This document shows positions 10,832 through 19,487 of a stretch of DNA of 54,148 nucleotides, in pieces (positions within the stretch are counted from its first letter, which is position 1; each line of letters starts with the position of its first letter). This DNA comes from Micromonospora thermarum (lineage in GTDB: Bacteria > Actinomycetota > Actinomycetes > Mycobacteriales > Micromonosporaceae), in NCBI RefSeq assembly GCF_012034245.1, contig NZ_JAATEO010000035.1:1-54148 (forward strand), given 5' to 3'. Position numbers and translations under genes: made by a program. The notes beneath the pieces were generated by a model. It was not told the origin of the DNA. It was given only the letters and a program-made list of their open reading frames with translations, and searched no databases.

Positions 10832-11290
10832 TCAGCGGGCGACCACCGCCAGGATGATCGTTATCCCGACGACGGCGTCGAGGACGCCGCACCACTCGGC
10901 GTAGCCGCGCGGGACGACCCGACCGGTGCGGTGGTGGACCAGGTCCCACCCGGCGTGGGCCAGCCAGCCGAGGCCGACCAGCCAGTGCGCCAGGGTGCCG
11001 CCGACGGTCGCGGCGACCACGGCGAGCGCCGACCAGCCCACCAGCCCGGCCAGCTGGAGTCGCAGGGCACCCGGCACGCTCCACTGCCGGCGGAACGTGC
11101 CGATCACGAGGTAGCCGGCGGGCAGGACCAGCAGCGTCCAGGCGGAGAGCAGGGCGGGTGAGGTCCAGTTGTCGGCCGTCATCAGCAGCGCCAGCCCGGT
11201 CGGCCAGCGGTGTGCGAGGGCGGTGAGAAGGGTCCGGCGGCGCCCGCTTCCGGGCGTCGCGACGATCTCCGGCGAAGGCTTCACTGTCAT
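10832..11290 (-). CDS. Small four-helix membrane protein, function unknown
   Basis: A 152-residue protein with about four membrane helices (around residues 30-45, 50-65, 78-110 and 130-150) and a conserved-looking loop LVHHRTGRVVPRGYAEWCGVLDAVVG. I do not recognise a named family. The frame is open far upstream, but ATG 11290 (MTVKPSPEIV) is the sensible start because the upstream part is antisense to the kinase gene. It is divergent from the two-component pair, 123 bases apart, so it could be one of its targets; this is only suggested by position. Confidence 0.65.
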   Translation of the reverse strand: MTVKPSPEIVATPGSGRRRTLLTALAHRWPTGLALLMTADNWTSPALLSAWTLLVLPAGYLVIGTFRRQWSVPGALRLQLAGLVGWSALAVVAATVGGTLAHWLVGLGWLAHAGWDLVHHRTGRVVPRGYAEWCGVLDAVVGITIILAVVAR

Positions 11291-11413
11291 GGCCCGAGCG
11301 TCACCCGTCGGCGGCGCGGGCCACACCCGCGCGGAATCACCGGCCCGCCGGGCGGAACGCCCGGCCGTCCCGGGCGTTTCACGGGTACGGCGTCCGCGCC
11401 GCCGCGGCCTACC

Positions 11414-12577
11414 ATGCGAGGCGTGACGAGCGATCCGGCGGTTCCCCCGGCGGACCGGCGGCTGCGGCAGGCCCGGCTCGCCACCGCGGTCTCCCTCTCC
11501 GGCGGAATGGTGGCCGCCCTGCTGCTGCCCGCCGCCGGCCTCACCCGGGAACCGGACCCCTGGCGCGTCGCCGGGGGAGCGGCGGGCCTGACCGCCGTCG
11601 CCGCCGTCCTGGTCGTCGCTCTCCGCGCCGCGGTCGGCCCGCCGGCCGACCCGTCCCGACGGCGGATCATGTCGGCGCTCGCCCTCGTCACCGCGGCCAG
11701 CGTGCCGCTGGTCGGCCCGGTCGCGGCCGGCGCCTGGCCCACCTGGGCCTGGCTGGGCGCGGTGATCGTCGGTGCGGTGCCGCTGCTCGCCCCGCCCCGC
11801 GCGCTCGTCCCGGCGGCGGCGCTCGTGCTCGCCACGTCCGCTGCCGTCGCGGCGGCCACCGGTGGTCCGGTCGGTCGGGCGCTGGTCGTCACCGGGACGG
11901 TCGGGCTGGGCATCGCGGCCGTCAACGGCTTCCAGACCTGGTTCTGGGACCTGCTGGTGCAGGCGGCGCGTGGACGCGCGGCGGAGGCCCGGTTGGCCGC
12001 CGCGCAGGAACGGCTCCGGTTCGCCGGGGACGTGCACGACCTGCTCGGTCACCACCTGACGGTGATCGCGCTCAAGGCGGAACTCGCCGCCCGGCTCGCC
12101 GGCAGGGACCCCGAGCGGGCCGGTCGGGAGGCGGCGGAGGCGCAGCGGCTCGCCTCCTCCGCCCTCGGCGAACTGCGCCGCACCGTGCACGGGTACCGCC
12201 GCGTCGACCTGGCCGAGCAGGTCGGCGCCGTGGGACAGGTGCTGACGTCGTCCGGCGTCCGGTGCACGGTCGTGCCGCCCGCGGGCGAGCTGCCCGACGA
12301 GGCGGCCACGCAGCTCGCCGCCGTGCTCCGCGAGGCCGGCACCAATGTGCTGCGCCACAGCCGGGCCGGCTGGTGCCGCATCGAGATCAGCCAGGAGGCG
12401 GACGTGGCGAGGATGACCGTGACCAACGACGGCGTCGTGGGCGGCGCCAGGCCCGACCGGCACAGTCACGGCCTACGGGGTCTCGCCGACCGCCTGTCGG
12501 CGGCCGGTGGGCAGTTGCGCACCCGCAGCGAAGGCGGAGTGTTCACCGTCGAGGCGATCGTGCCGACGGCGTCATGA
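11414..12577 (+). CDS. DesK-like sensor histidine kinase
   Basis: A 387-residue NarL-partner histidine kinase. Four to five hydrophobic helices fill residues about 20-180. A HisKA_3 dimerisation helix follows with the phospho-acceptor His208 in GDVHDLLGHHLTVI. The HATPase domain has the N box EAGTNVLRHS and a late glycine box HSHGLRGLADRLSAAGG. The middle part of the ATPase domain is short, as usual in this family. It probably senses membrane state or a hydrophobic signal, but no ligand can be read. ATG 11414 or the GTG nine bases later are both possible starts; neither has a strong Shine-Dalgarno. Its stop overlaps the regulator start (ATGA). Confidence 0.87.
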   Translation: MRGVTSDPAVPPADRRLRQARLATAVSLSGGMVAALLLPAAGLTREPDPWRVAGGAAGLTAVAAVLVVALRAAVGPPADPSRRRIMSALALVTAASVPLVGPVAAGAWPTWAWLGAVIVGAVPLLAPPRALVPAAALVLATSAAVAAATGGPVGRALVVTGTVGLGIAAVNGFQTWFWDLLVQAARGRAAEARLAAAQERLRFAGDVHDLLGHHLTVIALKAELAARLAGRDPERAGREAAEAQRLASSALGELRRTVHGYRRVDLAEQVGAVGQVLTSSGVRCTVVPPAGELPDEAATQLAAVLREAGTNVLRHSRAGWCRIEISQEADVARMTVTNDGVVGGARPDRHSHGLRGLADRLSAAGGQLRTRSEGGVFTVEAIVPTAS

Positions 12578-13179
12578 TCCGGGTGCTGCTCGCCGACGAC
12601 GAGGAGCTGATCCGTACCGCCCTCGCCGCCCTGCTCGACCTCGAACCCGACGTCGAGGTCGTGGCGCAGGCGCCCGACGGCGCGGCGGCGGTGGCGGCGG
12701 CCCTCGCGCACCGGCCGGACGTCGCCGTCGTGGACCTGGCCATGCCCCGGCTGGACGGCTTCCAGGTGGCGGCCGAGCTGGCCCGGGCGCTGCCGACCTG
12801 CGCGGTCGTCATCCTGACCGGTCAGGGACGGCCGCCACACCTCGCCCGGGCGCTCACCGCGGGGGCCCGGGGTTTCCTGCCCAAGGGCGCGCCCGGCGGC
12901 GCGCTGGCCGACGTGATCCGTCGCGTGCACGCCGGTGGCCGGTACGTCGACCCGGCGCTCGCCGCGGACGCGCTCACCATCCCGCCCTGTCCGCTGACCG
13001 CACGCGAGCTGGAGACGCTGCGGCTGGCCGAGGACGGCTCCCCGGTCGCCTCGATCGCCCGCCGCGCCCACCTGTCCAGCGGCACGGTCCGCAACTACCT
13101 CGCCATCGCCGTGCAGAAGCTGGGCGTCGACAGCCGGGCCGAAGCCGTCCGTGTCGCCCGCGAGAACGGCTGGCTCTGA
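12574..13179 (+). CDS. NarL/FixJ-family response regulator
   Basis: A 201-residue response regulator. The receiver domain has the acidic pair (DDEE, residues 9-12), phospho-acceptor Asp54 in VVDLAMPRLDG, Thr in VILTG and Lys in GFLPKGAPGG. A LuxR-type helix-turn-helix follows (LTARELETLRLAEDG, then HLSSGTVRNYLAIAVQKLGV). It is translationally coupled to the kinase through a 4-base ATGA overlap, so the two form one system like B. subtilis DesKR. Targets are unknown; the divergent small membrane protein is one candidate. Confidence 0.93.
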   Translation: MIRVLLADDEELIRTALAALLDLEPDVEVVAQAPDGAAAVAAALAHRPDVAVVDLAMPRLDGFQVAAELARALPTCAVVILTGQGRPPHLARALTAGARGFLPKGAPGGALADVIRRVHAGGRYVDPALAADALTIPPCPLTARELETLRLAEDGSPVASIARRAHLSSGTVRNYLAIAVQKLGVDSRAEAVRVARENGWL

Positions 13180-13317
13180 CGGTGCTCACTTGATCGACTC
13201 GACGCCCCGGCATCGTGCTGTCCCGGCGCCCACGACCCCCGCCGTGCCGCCGACATGGAGTGGATCATCGTCGCCGCCGAGGGCCGCGTGGCCGGGTCGT
13301 CGGGCTAGCCTGGCGGC

Positions 13318-13836
13318 GTGCGTACGGTGGAACTGGCCTGCTCCCCGGAGCTGGACACCGCCGTGCGGGCGGCGTGGGGCCGGCTGGCCGCGGCCGGCCT
13401 GCCGAGCCTCGCCCGCAACACCCACCCCAGCAACCGTCCGCACCTGACGCTCGCGTCGGTGACCGGGTTTCCGCCCGGCGCGGCGGCCCGCCTGGCCGCA
13501 CTGTTGGACGCGGCCCTTCCCCTGCCGGTGCGCCTCGGGGAGATCGCCGTGCTGGACGGCAGCGCCCCACTGGTGTGGCTCGTGCGCCCCGACGCCGAGC
13601 TGGTCGCCCTGCACGCCGAGGTGTGGACGGTGCTCGCCGACGCGGACGGGCGCAACCCGTGGCACGCGCCCGGCCGCTGGACGCCGCATCTCAGCCTGGC
13701 GCTGCGGTTCGGCGGCGCGGACCGGGGCCTGGCCCGCGCCGTGGTCGGCTCCGGGCAGCCGACCGGCTCGTTCGTGGCCGCCCGGAGCTACGACAGCGCC
13801 GACCGGTCCGTCCACGTCCTGTCCGCCCGGCGCTGA
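13318..13836 (+). CDS. 2'-5' RNA ligase / 2H phosphoesterase family protein
   Basis: A 172-residue 2H protein. The two H-x-T/S motifs are visible as RPHLTLAS near residue 40 and TPHLSLAL near residue 122, spaced as in ThpR/LigT proteins. The family includes RNA 2'-3' cyclic phosphodiesterases; the true substrate here is unknown. The start is a GTG at 13318 directly before the first beta strand. It stands alone between the two-component pair and the ABC operon. Confidence 0.82.
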   Translation: MRTVELACSPELDTAVRAAWGRLAAAGLPSLARNTHPSNRPHLTLASVTGFPPGAAARLAALLDAALPLPVRLGEIAVLDGSAPLVWLVRPDAELVALHAEVWTVLADADGRNPWHAPGRWTPHLSLALRFGGADRGLARAVVGSGQPTGSFVAARSYDSADRSVHVLSARR

Positions 13837-13853
13837 ATCCACCCGATCCGATC

Positions 13854-13882
13854 TTTTGCGGCGACGTCCCACGCGGTTTAAT
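13854..13882 (+). promoter_or_regulatory. Possible promoter of the liv-type operon
   Basis: TTTTGC and TTTAAT are separated by 17 bases in a locally AT-rich patch, 47 bases upstream of the first gene's preferred start. The -35 match is weak, so this is tentative. Confidence 0.25.
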
Positions 13883-13928
13883 GCTCGGTAACTTGTGGCG
13901 CACGCCACAGGTAACCCTTGGGGGCGCC

Positions 13929-14720
13929 GTGCTGCAGGTACGGAATCTCGAGGTCGTCTACGACGACGTGATGCTGGTCCTTCGCGGCCTGAGCATCACC
14001 GTCCCGCCCGGCGCGATCGTCGCCCTGCTCGGCGCGAACGGCGCCGGCAAGACGACCCTCCTCCGCGCGATCACGGGCCTGCTCGACATCCACGACGGCG
14101 AGGTCGCCCGGGGCGAGGTGACCCTGGACGGCGAGCCGCTGCACCGGCTGCGGCCGGCCGCGATCGTCCGCCGGGGCGTCGCCCAGGTGATGGAGGGGCG
14201 GCGCATCTTCGGCGAGCTGACCGTCGAGGAGAACCTGCGCCTCGGCGGCCACACCGACCCGCGCCGGATCCCGGCCCGGCTCGACGAGGTGTACGCGCTG
14301 TTCCCGGTGCTCGCCGACCGGCGTCGCCGCACGGCCGGCTACCTGTCCGGCGGCGAGCAGCAGATGCTCGCGATGGGCCGCGCGCTGATGGCCGGGCCGC
14401 GGTACCTGCTGCTGGACGAACCCAGCCTCGGCCTCGCGCCCCGGCTCGTCGAACAGGTCCGGGAGCTGATCCTGCGGATCAACGCCGCCGGCACCGCGGT
14501 GCTGCTGGTGGAGCAGAACGCGACCATGGCGCTGTCGATCGCCGCCCACGGGTACGTGCTGGAGACCGGCCGGGTGGTGCTCGACAAGCCGGCCGCCCAG
14601 TTGCTGGCCGACGACGACGTCCGCGAGTTCTACCTCGGGCTGCACGCCGGCGACGGGTCCGCCCGGCGGTCGTTCCGGGACGTCAAGCACTACCGGCGAC
14701 GGAAGCGGTGGTTGTCATGA
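13929..14720 (+). CDS. livF: Branched-chain-amino-acid-type ABC transporter ATPase (LivF)
   Basis: A 263-residue ABC ATPase with Walker A GANGAGKT, the Q loop region, signature LSGGEQQ and Walker B YLLLDEPSLGL followed by H-loop equivalents. The C-terminal extension (EFYLGLHAG) is typical of LivF. GTG 13929 is preferred because homology starts at VLQVRNLEV and GGGGG precedes it; an in-frame ATG at 13881 would add 16 residues. It is the first gene of a six-gene operon and its stop overlaps livG by ATGA. Confidence 0.9.
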   Translation: MLQVRNLEVVYDDVMLVLRGLSITVPPGAIVALLGANGAGKTTLLRAITGLLDIHDGEVARGEVTLDGEPLHRLRPAAIVRRGVAQVMEGRRIFGELTVEENLRLGGHTDPRRIPARLDEVYALFPVLADRRRRTAGYLSGGEQQMLAMGRALMAGPRYLLLDEPSLGLAPRLVEQVRELILRINAAGTAVLLVEQNATMALSIAAHGYVLETGRVVLDKPAAQLLADDDVREFYLGLHAGDGSARRSFRDVKHYRRRKRWLS

Positions 14721-15604
14721 CCGACGAGCCGACCCGGACCGACGAGCCCAGCGGGACCGGCGACCGGACCCGGTCCGACGAGCCGAGCGCGACTGACGCG
14801 CCGGTCCGGACCGACACACCCACCCGGGCCGACGAGCCGATCCTGACCTTCGACGACGTGCGGCTGGCCTTCGCCGGGGTCCGGGCGATCGACGGGGTGA
14901 GCTTCACCGTCGGCCGCCAGGAGCTGTTCGCCGTGATCGGGCCGAACGGGGCCGGCAAGACGTCCATCTTCAACGTCCTCTCCGGCGTCTACCGGCCGCA
15001 GGCCGGCCGCGTCGTCTTCGACGGCGTCGACCTGATCGGCCGCCGTCCCCACGAGATCGCCGCCCTCGGCCTGGCCCGCACCTTCCAGAACGTCGAGTTG
15101 TTCGCCAACCTCACCGTCCTGGAGAACCTGCTGCTCGGGCGGCACCACCACATCCGCTACGGGCCGCTGTCGGCCCTGCTGTGGCGGGGACGGGCCCGCC
15201 GCGAGGAACTGGCCGCCCGCGCGGCGGTGGAGGAGATCGTCGACTTCCTGGAACTGGAGCAGTGGCGGCGCATGCCCGTCGGACTGCTGCCGTACGGGGT
15301 GCAGAAGCGCGTCGAGCTGGGCCGCGCCCTCGCCATGGAACCGAAGCTGCTGCTGCTCGACGAGCCGGTGGGCGGCATGAACCTCGAGGAGACCGAGGAC
15401 ATGGCCCGCTACATCCTCGACGTCCGCGAGGAACTCGGCATCCCCATGGTGCTCGTCGAGCACGACATGGGCCTGGTCATGGACCTGGCCGACCGCGTCC
15501 TCGTCGTGGACTTCGGCCAGCCGGTGGCCACCGGCACGCCCGCCGAGATCCAGCACCACCCGGACGTGATCCGCGCCTACCTGGGGGAGGTGACCAGGAC
15601 ATGA
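14717..15604 (+). CDS. livG: Branched-chain-amino-acid-type ABC transporter ATPase (LivG)
   Basis: A 295-residue ABC ATPase with Walker A GPNGAGKT, a LivG-type region FQNVELFANLTVLENLLLG, a degenerate signature (LPYGVQKRVELG in place of LSGGQ) and Walker B LLLLDEPVGGM. Before the ABC domain lie about 38 residues of a Thr-Asp-Glu-Pro-rich repeat that normal LivG proteins lack; it looks like slippage-expanded low-complexity sequence. Translational coupling by ATGA at both ends places it in the import operon. The ATPase pairs with LivF to power the two permeases. Confidence 0.9.
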   Translation: MTDEPTRTDEPSGTGDRTRSDEPSATDAPVRTDTPTRADEPILTFDDVRLAFAGVRAIDGVSFTVGRQELFAVIGPNGAGKTSIFNVLSGVYRPQAGRVVFDGVDLIGRRPHEIAALGLARTFQNVELFANLTVLENLLLGRHHHIRYGPLSALLWRGRARREELAARAAVEEIVDFLELEQWRRMPVGLLPYGVQKRVELGRALAMEPKLLLLDEPVGGMNLEETEDMARYILDVREELGIPMVLVEHDMGLVMDLADRVLVVDFGQPVATGTPAEIQHHPDVIRAYLGEVTRT

Positions 15605-17493
15605 CGACCACCACTGCGCCGTCGGGGGCCACCGCCGCGGACACCGCCGGCGCCGCCGCCACCACGATCGCCTCCCGGGTACGCGACCGCGCCCGCGCGA
15701 CCCCCGACCGGGTGGCCATGCGGGAGAAGGTCCGGGGCGTCTGGTCGGAGCTCAGCTGGGCGTCCTACTGGGACACCGTGACCACGGTGGCGCACGGCCT
15801 GCTCTCCCTGGGCGTACGGCCCGGCGACCGGGTGGCCGTCCTCGCGGAGAACCGGCGGGAGTGGCTCTGGACCGACGTGGCGGCCGTGGCCGTCCGCGGC
15901 GCCACGGTGGGCCTCTACCCGACCAACCCGGCCGGCGAGATCGCCTACCTGCTGGCCCACTCGGGGGCGCGCGTGCTGGTGGCCGAGGATCAGGAGCAGG
16001 TCGACAAGGTCCTCGACGTCATCGACGACTGCCCCGACCTGGAGCACGTGGTCTACCTGGAGCCGCGCGGCGTCCGGGGCCGCTACAGCCACCGCGCCCT
16101 GCTGCACTGGGACGACTTCCTCGCGCTGGGCACGGCCCACCGGGTCGCCCACCCCGGCGCGGTCGACGACCTCATGGCCGCCGCCGCCGACACCGACCTG
16201 GCCACCCTCATCTACACCTCGGGCACCACCGGCCGGCCCAAGGGCGCCATGCTGACCAACGCCAACGTGGACTTCGCCGTGCGGACGGTCACCGACGGCG
16301 CCGGCCTGGCCGACCCGCCGCCCGGCCCGGGCGACCTGATCCTGTCGTACCTGCCGCTGTGCCACGTCGCCGAGCGGGTCTTCACCACCTGGAGCAACGC
16401 GGGCGCGGGCATGCAGGTCAACTTCGCCGAATCCATCGCCACCGTGCCGGCGAACCTGCGCGAGGTACAGCCCACGCTCCTGTTCGGGGTGCCCCGCATC
16501 TGGGAGAAGATCCTCGCCACGGTCACCACGCGGATCGCCACCGCCTCGCCGCTCAAGCGGGCCGTCGCCCGCTTCTGGCTGCGGGTCTCCGACCGGATCG
16601 GCGCCCGGCTCGTCGCCACCGGCGGCCGGCACACCCCGGCCACCCGGCTGGCGTACGCGATCGGCTGGCTCTTCTGCTACCGGGCGCTGCGCGAGCGGAT
16701 CGGCATGCGCCGCGTCCGGTACGCGGCGTCCGGCGCCGCCCCGATCGCCCCCGAGGTGCTGCGCTTCTTCATGGGCATCGGAGTGCCGATGCACGAGGTG
16801 TACGGCATGACGGAGAACTCCGCCGTCGCCACCGGCAACCACCCCGGGCGGGTGAAGCTCGGCACCGTCGGCGAGCCGCAGCCCGGCGTGGAACTGCGCA
16901 TCGACGAGGCGACCGGGGAGATCCTCACCCGCAGCCCCGGTGTCTTCGCCGGCTACCGCGACGACCCGGCGGCCACCGCCGCGGTGCTGGAGCCGGACGG
17001 CTGGCTGCACACCGGCGACGTGGGGGAGTGGGTGGACGGCACACACGTGCGGATCACCGGCCGGGCCAAGGACATCATGATCACGGCCGGGGGCAAGAAC
17101 ATCGGACCGGCCGGCATCGAGAACGAGCTGAAGGCGTCCCCGTACGTCAAGGAGGCCGTGCTCATCGGCGACCGGCGCCCGTACCTGGTGGCGCTGATCG
17201 GCATCGAGCCGGACACGGTCGGGCAGTGGGCGCAGGCCCGCCGGCTGGCGTACACCACCTACCGCGACCTGACCACGAAGCCGGAGGTGGTCGAGCTGGT
17301 CCGGACGGTCGTCGACGAGGTCAACCGCCGGCACCCCCCGGTCGAGCAGGTGAAGCGGTTCCGGTTGCTGCCCAAGGAACTCGACCAGGACGACGGCGAG
17401 CTGACCGCCACCCAGAAGGTCCGCCGGGAGGCCGTCACCCGTGCCTTCGCCGACCTGGTCGACGACCTGTACGGCCCGGGCGGTGACCGGTGA
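15601..17493 (+). CDS. Long-chain acyl-CoA synthetase (AMP-forming) inside the ABC operon
   Basis: A 630-residue ANL-superfamily ligase of the FAA1/FadD15 type. The P-loop YTSGTTGRPKGAM starts near residue 205; the A5 motif VYGMTENSAV, the adenine-binding GDVGEW and the hinge/lysine region GRAKDIMITAGGKN follow in order. It activates a carboxylic acid with ATP to an acyl-CoA. Overlaps of four bases with livG and livH show that it is co-translated with the importer, so its substrate is probably a carboxylic acid brought in by this transporter. The chain length cannot be read from sequence. Confidence 0.9.
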   Translation: MTTTTAPSGATAADTAGAAATTIASRVRDRARATPDRVAMREKVRGVWSELSWASYWDTVTTVAHGLLSLGVRPGDRVAVLAENRREWLWTDVAAVAVRGATVGLYPTNPAGEIAYLLAHSGARVLVAEDQEQVDKVLDVIDDCPDLEHVVYLEPRGVRGRYSHRALLHWDDFLALGTAHRVAHPGAVDDLMAAAADTDLATLIYTSGTTGRPKGAMLTNANVDFAVRTVTDGAGLADPPPGPGDLILSYLPLCHVAERVFTTWSNAGAGMQVNFAESIATVPANLREVQPTLLFGVPRIWEKILATVTTRIATASPLKRAVARFWLRVSDRIGARLVATGGRHTPATRLAYAIGWLFCYRALRERIGMRRVRYAASGAAPIAPEVLRFFMGIGVPMHEVYGMTENSAVATGNHPGRVKLGTVGEPQPGVELRIDEATGEILTRSPGVFAGYRDDPAATAAVLEPDGWLHTGDVGEWVDGTHVRITGRAKDIMITAGGKNIGPAGIENELKASPYVKEAVLIGDRRPYLVALIGIEPDTVGQWAQARRLAYTTYRDLTTKPEVVELVRTVVDEVNRRHPPVEQVKRFRLLPKELDQDDGELTATQKVRREAVTRAFADLVDDLYGPGGDR

Positions 17494-18374
17494 CCGAGCT
17501 GATCGAGAGCCTGCTGCGCGGGCTCGGCACCGGCAGCGTCTACGCCCTGCTCGCGCTCGGCTTCGTCATCATCTACAAGGCCACCCGGGTGATCAGCTTC
17601 GCCCAGCCCGCGTTCATGCTCGCCGGCGTCGTGGCGGTCACCTACCTCACCCCGGCCGTCGGCTTCTGGGCCGCGGTGCCCCTGGCCGCGCTCGGCACGG
17701 CGCTGCTCGCGCTCGGCGTGGAGCGCACCGCCGTCCGCCCGATGGTGGGGCGGCCCGCGTTCGTCGTCGCCATCATCACCCTCGGCGTGGACGTCGCCGT
17801 CCGCGTCGTGGTCAACGCGTTCATCGGCCTGGACGTGCGGCACGTCGGCGACCCGTGGGGGCTGCGCACCCTCGCCCTCGGGCCGGTGGAGATGCAGCAA
17901 CGGCACCTCGCCGCGGTGGTCGCGGCGGCCCTGCTGGTCGCCGGGTTGTTCGCGTTCTTCCGGTTCACCCGCACCGGGCTGGCGATGCGCGCCGCCGCGC
18001 TCGACCAGGAGGCGGCCCTCGCGCACGGCGTCTCCGTCGGGGCGGTCTTCGCGGTCAGCTGGGCGCTCGCCGGCGGGCTGGCCGCCGTCGCCGGGACGTT
18101 CGCCGCCGCCGGCGCCAGCGTGGACACCGCCCTCTGGCTGATCGCCCTGACCGCCCTGCCGGTGATCATCCTCGGCGGGCTGGACTCGCTGCCCGGCGCG
18201 GTGATCGGCGGGCTCGCCGTCGGCGTCCTCCAGGAACTCGTCGCCACGTACGCCAACGACGTCGCCTGGCTCGGCGGCAACGTCTCGGTCATCACCCCGT
18301 ACGTGCTGATGCTGGTCGTCCTGCTGGTCCGCCCGTACGGGCTGTTCGGCACCCGGGAGGTGGAAAGGGTATGA
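17490..18374 (+). CDS. livH: ABC transporter permease (LivH type)
   Basis: A 294-residue inner-membrane permease with about eight hydrophobic helices. It opens with LLRGLGTGSVYALLALGFVIIYKATRVISFAQPAF in outline, the usual LivH start, and carries the coupling-helix region RAAALDQEAALAHGVS near residue 170 that contacts the ATPase. Starts at GTG 17490 within the upstream stop (GTGA). It ends in GLFGTREVERV and overlaps livM by ATGA. Confidence 0.9.
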   Translation: MTELIESLLRGLGTGSVYALLALGFVIIYKATRVISFAQPAFMLAGVVAVTYLTPAVGFWAAVPLAALGTALLALGVERTAVRPMVGRPAFVVAIITLGVDVAVRVVVNAFIGLDVRHVGDPWGLRTLALGPVEMQQRHLAAVVAAALLVAGLFAFFRFTRTGLAMRAAALDQEAALAHGVSVGAVFAVSWALAGGLAAVAGTFAAAGASVDTALWLIALTALPVIILGGLDSLPGAVIGGLAVGVLQELVATYANDVAWLGGNVSVITPYVLMLVVLLVRPYGLFGTREVERV

Positions 18375-19471
18375 GGGGCCGGCCGCTGCTGCGCACGTCG
18401 TACGCCGAGGAACTGGCGCTGCTCGACACCCCCGCGAAGCGGGGCTGGACCGCTGCGCTGCTGGTGCTGGCCCTCGCGCTGCCCTTCCTGCTCACCGACG
18501 ACCTGCTGCAACTGCTCGCGGTGTGCTGCGTCGCCGCGATCGGCGCGATCGGGCTCGGCCTCGTCACCGGGTACGCCGGCCAGGTCTCCCTGGGGCACGC
18601 CTTCTTCCTCGGCATCGGCGCGTACACGGCCGCGGCCCTCAGCGGCGACCCGGACGGCCGGGTGATCGGCCTCGGTGTCACCGACATCGCGCTCTGGCTG
18701 CCCGCCGCAGGGCTGGTCGCGGCGGTGGCGGGCGTGCTGGTCGCGCCCCTCGCGACCCGGCTGCGTGGGCTCTACCTCGCCATCGTCACCCTCGGCCTGG
18801 TCTTCATCGGCCAGCACATCTTCAACGAGTGGTCGTCGCTGACCGGCGGCGCGGGGGTCGGCCGGCCGGCGGCCACCCTGGAGTTCCTCGGGCGGCCCCT
18901 CGCCGTCACCGACGAGATCGCCACCCGCGACCAGAAGCTGTACTGGCTGATGCTCGTGCTGCTGCTGGTCTTCGCCCTCGCCGCGCGCAACCTCGCCCGC
19001 TCCCGGATCGGGCGGGCGTTCACCGCGATCCGCGACCGGGACATCGCCGCCGGCGTGATCGGGGTGAACCTGCCCCGCTACAAGACCATCGCCTTCGCCG
19101 TGTCGTCGTTCTACGCCGGCTGCGCCGGCGCGCTGCTCTACACCGTCACCGGCTTCTTCGACCCCGGTTCGTTCAGCCTGCTGCTGTCCGTGCAGTACAT
19201 CGCCATGGTGCTGATCGGCGGCGCGGGCACCATCTCCGGCGCCATCGCCGGGGCGTTCTTCATCACCCTGCTGCCCCGGCTCACCCGGGAACTGCAGGCG
19301 TGGGTGCCGTTCATCAGCACCCAGCCGAACGAGGTGCCGAACGTCTTCCAGGTGGAGACGATCCTCTACGGCGTACTCATCATCGTCTTCCTCATCTTCG
19401 AACCACGCGGGCTGTTCGGTCTCTGGATCCGGGCCCGCACCTACTGGAAGGCGTGGCCGTTCTCCTACTGA
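18371..19471 (+). CDS. livM: ABC transporter permease (LivM type)
   Basis: A 366-residue permease with about nine to ten membrane helices. The LivM motif GYAGQVSLGHAFFLGIGAYTAA is seen in outline near residue 65, and the coupling region AFTAIRDRDIAAGVIGVN near residue 220. The C-terminus has the FEPRGLFGLW ending of the family. Four-base overlap with livH, and 16 bases to the binding-protein gene, keep it in the same operon. Confidence 0.9.
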   Translation: MRGRPLLRTSYAEELALLDTPAKRGWTAALLVLALALPFLLTDDLLQLLAVCCVAAIGAIGLGLVTGYAGQVSLGHAFFLGIGAYTAAALSGDPDGRVIGLGVTDIALWLPAAGLVAAVAGVLVAPLATRLRGLYLAIVTLGLVFIGQHIFNEWSSLTGGAGVGRPAATLEFLGRPLAVTDEIATRDQKLYWLMLVLLLVFALAARNLARSRIGRAFTAIRDRDIAAGVIGVNLPRYKTIAFAVSSFYAGCAGALLYTVTGFFDPGSFSLLLSVQYIAMVLIGGAGTISGAIAGAFFITLLPRLTRELQAWVPFISTQPNEVPNVFQVETILYGVLIIVFLIFEPRGLFGLWIRARTYWKAWPFSY

Positions 19472-19487
19472 ACCAAGCGAGGAAGCC

